Positions 25,222 to 34,459 of a DNA stretch of 64,000 bases are shown here, in pieces (the stretch's first letter is position 1; each line of letters starts with the position of its first letter). This DNA is from Agromyces sp. H66 (GTDB taxonomy: Bacteria; Actinomycetota; Actinomycetes; Actinomycetales; Microbacteriaceae): NCBI RefSeq assembly GCF_004959775.1, contig NZ_SJZG01000004.1, positions 231,196 to 295,195 on the forward strand, in the 5' to 3' direction. The notes beneath the pieces were generated by a model, which saw only the letters and a list, made by a program, of their open reading frames with translations, made no database searches and was not told the DNA's origin. The position numbers and the translations under genes were made by a program.

Positions 25222-26913
25222 ATGAAGGTCATCATCGTAGGCGGAGTCGCGGGCGGGGCATCATGTGCCGCGCGACTGCGACGACTGGACGAGGACGCCG
25301 AGATCGTCATGGTCGAGAAGGGCCCGTACGTGTCGTTCGCGAACTGCGGGCTGCCATACCACGTCGGCGACGTGATCGAACACGAGTCGGACCTCCTGGT
25401 GGCGAGCGAGCGCCTGTTCCGTGAGCACTTCCGCGTGGACTGTCGCACCGGGTGCGAGGCGGTGCGCGTCGACCCGGCGGCGAAGACCGTCGACCTGAAG
25501 GATGTCGCGACCGGCGAGGTCACGACCGAGTCGTACGACAAGCTCGTGCTGGCGCCCGGGGCGCGCTCCATCCGACCGCCGATCCCCGGCATCGACCTGC
25601 CCGGGATCTTCCAGGTGCGCACCGTGCCCGACGCGCACGAGATCCGGCAGTGGATCGAGCGGGGCACGAGCTTCCTCGCCGGCATGGAGAAGTACTCCGG
25701 ATTCCAGACGGTTCGGCCGAAGATGCATGCCGTCGTCGTGGGCGGCGGGTTCATCGGCCTCGAGATGGCCGAGAACCTCGTCTCGCGCGGCTTCGACGTG
25801 ACCGTGCTGGAGCTGGCCGACCAGGTGCTCACCCCGCTCGACCTCGAGTACGGCAACCTCGTGCGCAACTTCCTCGAGCTGCACGGCGTGCATGTCATCG
25901 TCGGCGACGGGGTGGCCCGGTTCGAACGGAACGACGAGGGCGAGGCGCTCACCGTCACGACGCAGTCGGGAAAGACGTTCCCGGCCGACCTCGCGATCCT
26001 CTCACTCGGCGTGCGGCCCGAGACCGAGCTCGCGCAGCAGGCCGGCCTCGAGATCGGCGAGCGCGGCGGCATCCGGGTCGACGAGCACATGCGCACCAGC
26101 GACCCCGACATCTTCGCCGTCGGCGACGCCGTCGAGGTGCGCGACTTCGTGACGGGGGAGTGGAGCCTCATCGCGCTCGCGGGGCCCGCGAACCGGCAGG
26201 CCCGCATCGCGGCCGACGTGATCGCGGGGCGTGACTCGGCGTTCCGCGGAACGCAGGGCACCTCGATCGTCGGTCTGTTCGGCGACGCCATCGCCTGGAC
26301 GGGAGCGAGCGAGAAGACGCTCAACCGCCTCGGCGACACCGACTACGAGAAGGTCTACCTCTACCCGAACTCGCACGCCGGCTACTACCCGGGCGCGCGG
26401 CCCATCGCGATGAAGCTCATCTTCCGCAAGTCCGACGGACGCGTGCTCGGCGCGCAGGCCGCGGGCGAGGACGGAGTCGACAAGCGCATCAGCCACATCG
26501 CCCTGGCGATCCAGCTCGGCGCAACCGTGTACGACCTCGAACAGGCCGAGCTCTGCTACTCGCCGCCGTACGGCAGCGCGAAGGACCCGATCAACTTCGC
26601 GGGCATGGTGGCCGCCGACGTGCTGCGCGGCGACCTGCCGCTCAGCCACTGGGAGGCCCTGGGCGACAACTACGTGCTCGACGTGCGCGAGAAGCCCGAG
26701 CTCGCGGTCGAGCGCGTGCCGGAGGCTGTGAACATCCCGATGGGCGAGTTGCGCGACCGGATCGACGAGCTCCCGCACGACCGGGCCGTGCACGTGGTGT
26801 GCCGGTCGGGCCAGCGGGCCTACACCGCGGCGCGGCTCCTGCGCCAGCGGGGCGTCGATGCGCACGTGGTCTCGGGCGGAATGCTGTCGCGCGCGATCGT
26901 GTCGATGAAGTGA
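25222..26913 (+). CDS. CoA-disulfide reductase / FAD-NAD(P) disulfide oxidoreductase with rhodanese domain
   Basis: A 563-residue two-part protein. Residues 1-445 form a pyridine nucleotide-disulfide oxidoreductase: FAD motif IVGGVAGGAS, the single redox cysteine in SFANCGLPYH (Cys42), a NAD(P) motif VVGGGFIGLEMAE and DIFAVGDAVE. The C-terminal ~95 residues are a rhodanese domain with active-site VVCRSGQRA (Cys527). Such CoADR-RHD fusions reduce CoA or polysulfide disulfides and transfer sulfane sulfur. ATG 25222 follows AAGGAG. It lies in the run after zwf, which could provide NADPH. Confidence 0.92.
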   Translation: MKVIIVGGVAGGASCAARLRRLDEDAEIVMVEKGPYVSFANCGLPYHVGDVIEHESDLLVASERLFREHFRVDCRTGCEAVRVDPAAKTVDLKDVATGEVTTESYDKLVLAPGARSIRPPIPGIDLPGIFQVRTVPDAHEIRQWIERGTSFLAGMEKYSGFQTVRPKMHAVVVGGGFIGLEMAENLVSRGFDVTVLELADQVLTPLDLEYGNLVRNFLELHGVHVIVGDGVARFERNDEGEALTVTTQSGKTFPADLAILSLGVRPETELAQQAGLEIGERGGIRVDEHMRTSDPDIFAVGDAVEVRDFVTGEWSLIALAGPANRQARIAADVIAGRDSAFRGTQGTSIVGLFGDAIAWTGASEKTLNRLGDTDYEKVYLYPNSHAGYYPGARPIAMKLIFRKSDGRVLGAQAAGEDGVDKRISHIALAIQLGATVYDLEQAELCYSPPYGSAKDPINFAGMVAADVLRGDLPLSHWEALGDNYVLDVREKPELAVERVPEAVNIPMGELRDRIDELPHDRAVHVVCRSGQRAYTAARLLRQRGVDAHVVSGGMLSRAIVSMK

Positions 26914-26924
26914 AGGTGAGGCGG

Positions 26925-27836
26925 ATGTCGCAGGCTGTCGCCGTCACGACCGAGCAGACCGTGCTCGGCGAGGGCGCCCGGTGGGACGATCGCTACGGCG
27001 AGCTGCTGCGGGTCGACATCCTCGCCGGACGGGTGTTCCGCGACCGGGTCGACGACGACGGTGCGCTCATCGCTGTCACTGCGTACGACGTGCCCGGCAC
27101 GGTGGGCGCGATCGCGCCGGTCGAGGGCGACGACGGTTGGATCCTCGCCGCGGGACGCGGATTCCTGCACCTGCGTCCCGACGGCGCGCTGCGCACGGTG
27201 CTCGCCGACGTCGTCGACGAGGGCACCCGGATGAACGACGCCGCCTGCGATCCGCAGGGTCGGTTCTGGGCGGGCACCCTCGCCGACGACCACCACGAGG
27301 GCGGGGGCGCGCTCTACCGCCTCGATCGGTCGGGCGCCGTCGAGGTCGTGCTGCGCAACCTCACGATCTCGAACGGGCTGGGCTGGAGTCCCGACGGGCG
27401 CACGATGTACCTCGTCGACAGCGGGCCGCGCGTGGTGCGCGCCTTCGCGTTCGACGGCGCAGAGGGCACCGTCTCCGACGGGCGCGTGCTCGTGTCGGTG
27501 CCCGAGGAGGTCGGTTCGCCCGACGGCATGACTATCGATGCATCCGGGGGCCTCTGGGTGGCGATCTACGGCGGAGGGCGCGTGCACCACTACGCGCCCG
27601 ACGGCGAACTGCGTCAGGTGCTCAGCGTGCCGGCCGCGCAGTCCACCTGCTGCGCCTTCGCGGGGCCGGGCCTGCGGCGCCTCTACGTGACGACCGCGAC
27701 CGAGAACTGGTCCGACCATCAACGTCGGGCCGAGCCGGCGGCGGGGGTCGTGTACCGGTTCGAGACGGATGCCACGGGGACGCCGGCCGCCCCGTTCAGA
27801 CCGGATCCGGCGTGGTGGGGCGCGATGTCGGGCTGA
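26925..27836 (+). CDS. SMP-30/gluconolactonase family protein
   Basis: A 303-residue six-bladed beta-propeller hydrolase. Metal-binding positions of the family are visible: Glu in LGEGARWD, Asn in RMNDAACD, Asn in SNGLGWSPD and Asp in DGMTIDASGG. Members open sugar lactones (gluconolactone, gulonolactone) with Ca2+ or Zn2+. Being 11 nt behind the CoADR gene and near zwf, it might hydrolyse the lactone product of glucose-6-phosphate oxidation or of a free sugar oxidation; this is context inference. The start ATG 26925 follows AAGGTGAGG. Confidence 0.88.
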   Translation: MSQAVAVTTEQTVLGEGARWDDRYGELLRVDILAGRVFRDRVDDDGALIAVTAYDVPGTVGAIAPVEGDDGWILAAGRGFLHLRPDGALRTVLADVVDEGTRMNDAACDPQGRFWAGTLADDHHEGGGALYRLDRSGAVEVVLRNLTISNGLGWSPDGRTMYLVDSGPRVVRAFAFDGAEGTVSDGRVLVSVPEEVGSPDGMTIDASGGLWVAIYGGGRVHHYAPDGELRQVLSVPAAQSTCCAFAGPGLRRLYVTTATENWSDHQRRAEPAAGVVYRFETDATGTPAAPFRPDPAWWGAMSG

Positions 27837-27896
27837 CATCGCCGCACCGCATCGGATTCGACGTGCCTGCGGGCGAGGGAGAACAAGGGGGACGAA

Positions 27897-30800
27897 ATGG
27901 ATGAGCAGATGATGGACGTGCTGGTGGCCGGATATCCGGACATCGAGACGGCCCGACGGGACTTCGACGCGCTCGTCGAGCTCGTGAGGGCGAAGACGGT
28001 GCGGATCGAGGGCGCGATCCTCGTGGTGCACGAGGCCGACGGCGAGGTGACCGTCGCCGACACGGGCGACCACCTCGGTCGCAGGGGTGCTGGCTGGGGC
28101 GCGGGTGTCGGACTCGCGGTGGGTCTGTTCGCGCCCGCGTTGATCCCCGCGATCGCCGTCGGTGCGGCGGGCGGCGCCCTGGCGGGCGTCTTCACCGACC
28201 ACCGCCTGAAGAGCGGAATCGCTGACAGCATCGGCGCGAACCTGCCTCCCGGGCGGGCGGGCATCGTCGCCGTGTTCGACGACGAGCACCGGCTCGCGGT
28301 CGAGCGGGCGCTTCCGGGATCGCCGGCGAAGTCGATCGCGCAGTCCGACGGCCACAGCCTCGGTCGGCTGAAGGCGTCGCTCGCCGAGGCGGCTGGCAAG
28401 TTCGCGCCCGACCGTACGGTGCTGCCGTTGAAGGACCCGGCGTTCGGCGGCACGGCCGGCCGCACCATCGACCAGTCGGTGGCCGACTGGACCGTCGTCA
28501 TGACGCCGAAGCCGCCCGCGGGCGCGCCGAACGTGCTCGTCGTGCTCATCGACGACGCCGGCTTCGGCAACCCGAGCACGTTCGGCGGACCGATCGACAC
28601 GCCGACCATGACGCGCGTGCAGCAGATGGGCCTCACGTACAACCGCTTCCACGTGACGGCGATCTGCTCGCCGACGCGAGCGGCGCTCCTGACCGGGCGC
28701 AACCAGCATCGAGTCGGCTTCGGCTCGATCGCCGAGTACCCCGGGCCGTTCCCCGGCTACACGGCCGCGGTGCCGAAGAGCTGCGCACCCGTCGCACGGG
28801 TCCTCAAGGACAACGGATACGTGACGGGCGGCTTCGGCAAGTGGCACCTCACGCCGGACAACCTGCAGGGTGCCGCCGGCCCGTTCGACCGCTGGCCGAG
28901 CGGCTGGGGCTTCGACCACTGGTGGGGCTTCCTGAGCGGCGCCGCGGGGCAGTACGACCCGATCATCACCCAGGACAACGCGACGCTCGGCGTCCCGGAG
29001 GGTGCCGACGGGAAGCAGTACTACTTCCCCGACGACATCACCGACAAGGCCGTCGAGTGGCTGCATGCCGTGCGTGCGCAGAGCCAGGACAAGCCGTGGT
29101 TCATGTACTACTCCACCGGCTGCGCGCACGCTCCGCACCACGTGCAATCGGAGTGGGCCGACCGATACAAGGGGAAGTTCGACGCCGGCTGGGACGAGTA
29201 CCGCAAGACGGTGTTCGCGCGGCAGAAGGAGCTCGGCATCGTGCCGCAGGACGCCGAGCTCACCGAGCGACCCGACCTGTTCCCCGCGTGGGACTCGCTG
29301 TCGGACGCCGAGAAGACGCTCTACGTGCGCCAGATGGAGGTGTTCGCGGGCTACTCCGAGAACGCCGACTGGAACGTCGGGCGGCTCATCGACTCGATCG
29401 ACGAGATGGGCGACCTCGACAACACGCTCATCTTCTACATCTGGGGTGACAACGGCGCGAGCATGGAGGGCACCATCACGGGGTCGTTCAACGAGCTCAC
29501 CTTCCTCAACGGAGTTCCGCTGACGCCCGAGCAGCAGCTCGAGCTGATCGACCGGCACGGCGGCATCGAGGAGCTCGGCGGCGTCGACACCGCACCGCAC
29601 TACGCCGCGGCGTGGGGCTGGGCCGGGAACACCCCGTTCAAGTGGGGCAAGCAGACGGGCAGCCATCTCGGCGGCACGCGCAACCCGATGGTCGTCGCGT
29701 GGCCCGATCGCATTCCGGGGGGCGGCGAGCTGCGCTCGCAGTTCACGCACGTGATCGACGTGGGTCCCACCATCCTCGAAGCGGTCGGGCTGCCCGAGGC
29801 GAAGTCGGTCGACGGCATTCAGCAGGAGCCGATGGATGGTACGAGCTTCGCCCACACCTTCGACGACGCGGCCGCCGAGGAGCGCCACACGGTGCAGTAC
29901 TTCGAGTCGATGGGCAACCGCGCGATCTACAAGGACGGCTGGTGGGCCTGCGCCCGGCTCGACCGGATCCCGTGGGACTTCTCACCCGCGACCATCGCGA
30001 AGCTCGCACCGGGCGTGTACGACCCCGAACAGGACACCTGGGAGCTCTACTTCCTCCCCGACGACTTCACCCAGGCGCACGATCTCGCCGCCGAGCAGCC
30101 CGAGAAGCTCGCCGAGCTGAAGGAACTCTTCTGGCAGGAGGCCGAGCGCAACCGGGTCCTGCCCCTGCTCGGCGGAATGTCGGTCTTCTTCGGCATCCTC
30201 CCGCCGCTGCCCACCACGACCCGGTTCACCTTCCACGGCGACGTCCAGAACGTGCAGCGCGGCATGATCCCCCGCATCTACGGGCGCTCCTACGCCATCG
30301 AGGGCGAACTCGTCGTGCCCGAGGGCGGTGCCGAGGGTGTGATCGTGGCGAACGCCGACGAGATCGGCGGGTTCGCGCTCTGGGTCGACGGCGACGGGCT
30401 CCTGCACCATACCTACTCGATGCTCGGCGTCGAGCAGTACCGGCAGGTCTCGACCGAGCCACTGCCGACGGGGAGAGTCGCGGTGCGGATGCAGTTCGAC
30501 GCCGACGAGCTCAAGCCGGGCACGGGCGGCACGGCGTCGCTGTGGGCGAACGGGACGAAGATCGGCGAGGGCCGCATCGACCGCACCGTGCCGGTCGCGT
30601 TCAGCTCCTACTCCGGCATGGACATCGGGCGCGACAACGGGCTCGTCGTCGATGCCGCCTACAAAGAGCAGGCGCCCTATGCGTTCACGGGAGCCGTCCA
30701 CACGGTCGTGTTCGACCTCAAGCCCGCACCCCACTCGGTCGAGCGGCAGTTCCACCACGCCGCCGGCGCCGCCGGGGTCGGCTCGGGGGCGGCGGGCTAG
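27897..30800 (+). CDS. Arylsulfatase fused to an N-terminal DUF1269-like membrane domain
   Basis: The 967-residue protein has three parts. Residues 1-140 are a DUF1269/DUF6325-like module with a glycine-rich hydrophobic hairpin at ~65-100. Residues ~210-780 are a sulfatase: NVLVVLIDDAGFG metal site and CSPTRAALLTGR, in which Cys257 would become formylglycine; GKWH and WGDNGAS continue the active site. The last ~180 residues form a beta-rich C-terminal domain. There is no signal peptide. Activity needs a formylglycine-generating enzyme, not present in this window. ATG 27897 follows GGGGGAC. It is the last gene of the GH15-zwf run. Confidence 0.85.
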   Translation: MDEQMMDVLVAGYPDIETARRDFDALVELVRAKTVRIEGAILVVHEADGEVTVADTGDHLGRRGAGWGAGVGLAVGLFAPALIPAIAVGAAGGALAGVFTDHRLKSGIADSIGANLPPGRAGIVAVFDDEHRLAVERALPGSPAKSIAQSDGHSLGRLKASLAEAAGKFAPDRTVLPLKDPAFGGTAGRTIDQSVADWTVVMTPKPPAGAPNVLVVLIDDAGFGNPSTFGGPIDTPTMTRVQQMGLTYNRFHVTAICSPTRAALLTGRNQHRVGFGSIAEYPGPFPGYTAAVPKSCAPVARVLKDNGYVTGGFGKWHLTPDNLQGAAGPFDRWPSGWGFDHWWGFLSGAAGQYDPIITQDNATLGVPEGADGKQYYFPDDITDKAVEWLHAVRAQSQDKPWFMYYSTGCAHAPHHVQSEWADRYKGKFDAGWDEYRKTVFARQKELGIVPQDAELTERPDLFPAWDSLSDAEKTLYVRQMEVFAGYSENADWNVGRLIDSIDEMGDLDNTLIFYIWGDNGASMEGTITGSFNELTFLNGVPLTPEQQLELIDRHGGIEELGGVDTAPHYAAAWGWAGNTPFKWGKQTGSHLGGTRNPMVVAWPDRIPGGGELRSQFTHVIDVGPTILEAVGLPEAKSVDGIQQEPMDGTSFAHTFDDAAAEERHTVQYFESMGNRAIYKDGWWACARLDRIPWDFSPATIAKLAPGVYDPEQDTWELYFLPDDFTQAHDLAAEQPEKLAELKELFWQEAERNRVLPLLGGMSVFFGILPPLPTTTRFTFHGDVQNVQRGMIPRIYGRSYAIEGELVVPEGGAEGVIVANADEIGGFALWVDGDGLLHHTYSMLGVEQYRQVSTEPLPTGRVAVRMQFDADELKPGTGGTASLWANGTKIGEGRIDRTVPVAFSSYSGMDIGRDNGLVVDAAYKEQAPYAFTGAVHTVVFDLKPAPHSVERQFHHAAGAAGVGSGAAG

Positions 30801-31474
30801 CGCGTTCCGCGGCGCCCGGGGCGGCGGAACAACAGGATGACGCTGAGGAGCAGGACCCACGCGGGGAAGAGCAGCGGGGTCCACTGGCGCTCGCCGGAGG
30901 CGACGAGCAGGACCAATGCGATGAGGTACCCGAGGTAGAACACCCATCGAGGCACCGATGAGGTCCGCAGCCCGACGGTGCTCACCGAGAGGGTGAACAC
31001 CGCCGCCATCCGCATCGCGTACACCGAGATGAGCGTTTCGGTGCTCGTCCGGCTGAATGCCCACAGATCGGCATCGGCATTCGGGCTGTCGACCATCTCC
31101 AGCATGCTGACCGATGTCACGGCTCCCATGAACACCATGCTGAGGAACAGCAGGCCGCTGCCGAGGAAGACGGTCGAGAACAGCCGGTCCTCGATCTCGG
31201 CCAGCTGCTCGCGCACCACGCCGATGAACCACAGGAACGCGATGCCCGCGAAGGGCACCAGATTGAGGCCCCACAGGATGAGGGTCCTCCGCGCCGCATC
31301 CGACCGGAACTCCTCGAACCCACCTCCCGAGGCTGCGAGGCGCATGAGGATCATCGCCGCCATGAGCAGGAGCGCGAACGCGATTCCCGCGATCGCCGCC
31401 CCGCGCCGTGTCCGCCAGAAGGGAGGAGTCGGAACCGGGGGTTCGGTCGTTCCTGCCGCGAGATCATCCGTCAT
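30797..31474 (-). CDS. Hypothetical membrane protein (about six TM helices)
   Basis: A 225-residue protein with hydrophobic segments near residues 27-45, 66-86, 100-120, 150-172, 180-196 and 200-218, and a basic C-terminus (RRPGRRGTR). The family is not recognised. Its stop codon overlaps the sulfatase stop in the shared CTAG, so the genes converge without a gap. ATG 31474 follows a GAGGAG ribosome binding site 8 nt after the antiporter stop, so the two are an operon. Confidence 0.8.
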   Translation of the reverse strand: MTDDLAAGTTEPPVPTPPFWRTRRGAAIAGIAFALLLMAAMILMRLAASGGGFEEFRSDAARRTLILWGLNLVPFAGIAFLWFIGVVREQLAEIEDRLFSTVFLGSGLLFLSMVFMGAVTSVSMLEMVDSPNADADLWAFSRTSTETLISVYAMRMAAVFTLSVSTVGLRTSSVPRWVFYLGYLIALVLLVASGERQWTPLLFPAWVLLLSVILLFRRPGRRGTR

Positions 31475-31482
31475 GGCGCTCC

Positions 31483-32826
31483 TCAGTCTTCCTCTTCTTC
31501 GCCTTTTCCGTCGCGTTCTCCGCCTCTTCCGTCGCGAGTCGGCGGCGCAGCGTCGTCGACCAAGGGAGCCTTGGGATGACGACGCGGCAGTCCGCGCACG
31601 GCCACGTCGGCGACCGCGCCGCCCGGCTCGGGCCCACGTGCCGCCGCCGCACGACCGTAGCGCGCCGCGAGGGGTGCGGCGCTGGCCCCGTGCGCGATGA
31701 CGCTGAGGAAGACCGTCGCCGCGATGACGGTGACGGCGAGCGCGGCGTCGGATTCGCCGAGTTCCTCCAACGCGAGGAGCGCGAACACCAGCGATGCGAG
31801 CCCCCTCGGGCCGAACCAGCCGACGAACAGCACCGTGTTGCGGTCGAGACCGGATCCGATCGTCGCGATCGCGACCGGGACCATGCGCACGATGGTGAGG
31901 CTCAGGACGGCGTACAGCACCAGCATCGGGCTGAGGCCGTCCAGGAGGATCGGGATCGCGATCGCCCCGAAGGCCAGCCAGACCAGAAGTGAGACCAGCC
32001 CGCTCGCCTGCTCGAGGAACACCAGTTCCGCCCGGCCGCGTCGCCCGGCGGTGGCGCCGAAGGCCAGCCCGCCGCAGAACGCCGCCACGAACCCGTTACC
32101 GCCGACGGCGATGGCCACCAGGTAGGCGGTGAGGGCGAGCGCCAGCACGGCGACCCCTGCGAAGTCCTCGGCGACCCATCCCTTGCGGCGCGTCAGGCGC
32201 AACAGGGCGCCGCCCGCGCCGCCGATCACGACGCCGATGAGCGCGCCGATCGCGAGCTGCGCGAGGGCCGTGCCGAGGCCCGCTGCGCCCTCCACTCCCT
32301 CGACGGCCGCCGCACCGGCGATCGCGAACATCACGACAGGCGTCGCGATGCCGTCGTTCAAACCGCTCTCAACGGTGATCAGCCGACGTATCCTCGACGG
32401 CACGGCCGGGTTCGTCACGACGGGCACGCCGAGCGCCGCATCGGTGGGGGCCAGCGCCGCGGCGACCAGCAGTGCGAGCCAGCCGTCGAGCTCCGGGAAC
32501 AGCCATCTCGCCAGGCCCCACCCGGCGAGGATGGTGAGGGGCAGGCCGATGCCGAGCAGGCGGGAGTACCGTCCGAGGTCGGCGCGCAGGTCCTGCACAC
32601 GCACCCGTGCGGCATCGGAGAACAGCACCCATACCAGGGCGACCTCCGCCAGCGGCTTCAGCGTCTCCGGAGCCGCGGCGGCGTCGACCAGCCCGAGGCC
32701 CACCAGGCCCGCGCCGAGGGCGGTGAAGACGATCGGGGCGGCGAGGTCGGCTCGCTCCAACCGGGCCGCGACGGTTCCCCAGAGGAAGATCGCCGCCAGC
32801 ACCAGCAGCACCGCCACCGCGTCCAT
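31483..32826 (-). CDS. Cation:proton antiporter (CPA1, NhaP-like)
   Basis: A 447-residue protein with about twelve TM helices. The transport core is seen as ALAPTDAALGVPVVTNPAVP, ESGLNDGIATPV (the ND ion-binding pair of CPA1) and WFGPRGLASLVFALL. A ~60-residue hydrophilic, charged C-terminus (ending GEEEED) is cytoplasmic. It exchanges Na+ or K+ for H+ to control pH and salt. ATG 32826, behind AGGTGG, is preferred over the in-frame start at 32871. A small membrane protein follows in the same operon. Confidence 0.9.
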   Translation of the reverse strand: MDAVAVLLVLAAIFLWGTVAARLERADLAAPIVFTALGAGLVGLGLVDAAAAPETLKPLAEVALVWVLFSDAARVRVQDLRADLGRYSRLLGIGLPLTILAGWGLARWLFPELDGWLALLVAAALAPTDAALGVPVVTNPAVPSRIRRLITVESGLNDGIATPVVMFAIAGAAAVEGVEGAAGLGTALAQLAIGALIGVVIGGAGGALLRLTRRKGWVAEDFAGVAVLALALTAYLVAIAVGGNGFVAAFCGGLAFGATAGRRGRAELVFLEQASGLVSLLVWLAFGAIAIPILLDGLSPMLVLYAVLSLTIVRMVPVAIATIGSGLDRNTVLFVGWFGPRGLASLVFALLALEELGESDAALAVTVIAATVFLSVIAHGASAAPLAARYGRAAAARGPEPGGAVADVAVRGLPRRHPKAPLVDDAAPPTRDGRGGERDGKGEEEED

Positions 32827-33010
32827 TCCCACCTCGCCCCATTGCGTGGCCCTGCGACGCACCACTCCCATGCCGACGTGATCTCAGCATCTCCAAGGGC
32901 CGACGGCAGGCACGGGCCATTGGTCCTGTCACTCCGTCGCGGCGGGACGTTCGGCCCCGACGGGCGGTGCGGCGGGGTGGGATGCAAACATGTTTCGCAG
33001 GAGGTAGGCG

Positions 33011-34147
33011 ATGAATCGACCGATGAGCTCGGCACCCGTTCCGTTCACGAGCGACGACTATGCGGCCCGGATGGCTCGCGTGGTCGACGACTCCCGCGCT
33101 GCGGGTCTTGACGGCGTCATCGTGACGCCCGGGCCCGACCTGGTGTGGCTCACGGGCTATCGGCCCACCGCCCTCACGGAGCGATTGACGATGCTGGTCC
33201 TGCTGCCCGACGCGCGCCCGACGCTGCTCGTGCCCGCGCTGGAGCGACCCGATGCCGAGGCCGCCGAGGGTTCGGCGAGCGTGGGCATCGTCGACTGGGC
33301 CGACGGCGCGGACCCCTACGCGTCGGCAGCTCGACTGCTGCGGCCTGACGGGCGGTTCGGCATCTCCGATTCGGCGTGGGCGATGCACCTGCTCGGGCTG
33401 CAGTCGGCCCTGCCCGACACTCGGTACCGGGCGCTGAGCCAGGGCCTGCCGATGATGCGAGCGATCAAGGACGACGACGAACTCGCCCGTCTCGCGGCGG
33501 CGGGCGCCGCTGCCGACGCGACCTACGGAGAGATCGTGAACGTGCGGTTCGCCGGTCGGCGCGAGACGGAGGTGGCGGCAGACCTCGCCATGCTCCTGCG
33601 CGAATTCGGGCACGAGCAGGTCGACTTCACCGTGGTCGGTTCAGGCCCGAACGGGGCGAACCCGCACCACGAGGCGGGCGATCGCGTGATCGAGCAGGGC
33701 GATGCGGTCGTGCTGGACTTCGGCGGCCTCATGCACGGGTACGGGTCGGACACGACTCGCACGGTCTGCGTCGGGGAACCGTCGGCGCAGGTGCGGGAGG
33801 TGCACGACGTCGTCAGGCGAGCGCAGCAGACGGCGTTCGAGGCGGTGCGTCCGGGAGTGCCGTGCCAGGAGATCGACCGGATCGCCCGGGCGGTCATCAC
33901 CGACGCGGGGTACGGCGAGGCGTTCATCCACCGCACGGGCCACGGCATCGGCGTGACCACGCATGAGCCGCCGTACATCGTGGAGGGCGAGGAGCAGCCG
34001 CTCCGACCCGGGATGTGCTTCTCGATCGAGCCGGGCATCTACCTCACCGGGCGCTTCGGCGTGCGAATCGAGGACATCGTCACGGTCACCGACACGGGCG
34101 GCGAGCGCTTGAACACCACCGACCACGGCCTCCACATCGTCGAGTAG
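33011..34147 (+). CDS. M24 family metallopeptidase (Xaa-Pro aminopeptidase/prolidase type)
   Basis: A 378-residue enzyme with a creatinase-like N-terminal domain and a pita-bread catalytic domain. The five metal ligands are visible in order: Asp in VVLDFGG, Asp in GYGSDTTRT, His in HRTGHGIG, Glu in FSIEPGIY and Glu in VRIEDIV. It removes N-terminal residues before proline or cleaves Xaa-Pro dipeptides. ATG 33011 has a near-perfect AGGAGGT ribosome binding site. Its 3' 500 bp are overlapped antisense by the read-through of the DUF1653 gene. Confidence 0.92.
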   Translation: MNRPMSSAPVPFTSDDYAARMARVVDDSRAAGLDGVIVTPGPDLVWLTGYRPTALTERLTMLVLLPDARPTLLVPALERPDAEAAEGSASVGIVDWADGADPYASAARLLRPDGRFGISDSAWAMHLLGLQSALPDTRYRALSQGLPMMRAIKDDDELARLAAAGAAADATYGEIVNVRFAGRRETEVAADLAMLLREFGHEQVDFTVVGSGPNGANPHHEAGDRVIEQGDAVVLDFGGLMHGYGSDTTRTVCVGEPSAQVREVHDVVRRAQQTAFEAVRPGVPCQEIDRIARAVITDAGYGEAFIHRTGHGIGVTTHEPPYIVEGEEQPLRPGMCFSIEPGIYLTGRFGVRIEDIVTVTDTGGERLNTTDHGLHIVE

Positions 34148-34408
34148 CCGGCGCCGCCGGAGTCGGGCCGTCGCTTCCACCCGCCGGAACCGCGGCACCG
34201 CGCGGCCCTCCACCTCCACGGTCTCGAGGAACATCGCGAGCGGGCGCACCCACGCGCCGTGGTCGCCGTACAGCTGCCGGTAGACGACGAGCTCCTCCTC
34301 GGTCTCGCTGTGCCGCGCGACGAGGAGTACCTCGTAGCGGGCGCCCTTGTAGTGCTCGTAGACGCCGGGCTCGAGCCGCGTCGGCGATGCGGCGGTGGGT
34401 TCGCTCAT
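33641..34408 (-). CDS. DUF1653 protein with antisense read-through extension (stop lost)
   Basis: Residues 1-79 are a complete DUF1653 domain: PGVYEHYKGARYEVL, ARHSETEEELVVYR, YGDHGAWVRPLAMF and VPRFRRVEA. The family normally ends there, near base 34172. Here no stop follows, and the frame continues ~176 residues antisense through the M24 peptidase gene to a TGA at 33641; that part is Arg/Asp/Val-rich and looks like antisense sequence, not protein. The gene therefore seems to have lost its own stop. DUF1653 function is unknown. ATG 34408 follows GATGACCCC without a clear ribosome binding site. Confidence 0.65.
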   Translation of the reverse strand: MSEPTAASPTRLEPGVYEHYKGARYEVLLVARHSETEEELVVYRQLYGDHGAWVRPLAMFLETVEVEGRAVPRFRRVEATARLRRRRLLDDVEAVVGGVQALAARVGDRDDVLDSHAEAPGEVDARLDREAHPGSERLLLALHDVRRLMRGHADAVARAVDERLAVPRVGDDRPGDPVDLLARHSRTHRLERRLLRSPDDVVHLPHLRRRFPDADRASRVRPVPVHEAAEVQHDRIALLDHAIARLVVRVRPVRA

Positions 34409-34420
34409 GGGGTCATCGTA

Positions 34421-34447
34421 CGGATGCCGCGTGGCTCGCGGCATCCG
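34421..34447 (-). terminator. Hairpin terminator of the PhoD-like gene
   Basis: A perfect 11-bp inverted repeat (CGGATGCCGCG) with loop TGGCT sits just 3' of the PhoD-like stop on the minus strand and just upstream of the DUF1653 gene. Confidence 0.75.
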
Positions 34448-34459
34448 TCGTCCGCGGCG

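Noticed and set aside
33641-34171. The antisense half of the DUF1653 frame as a real domain
   Set aside because: It shows composition typical of antisense reading and no motif; treated as read-through.
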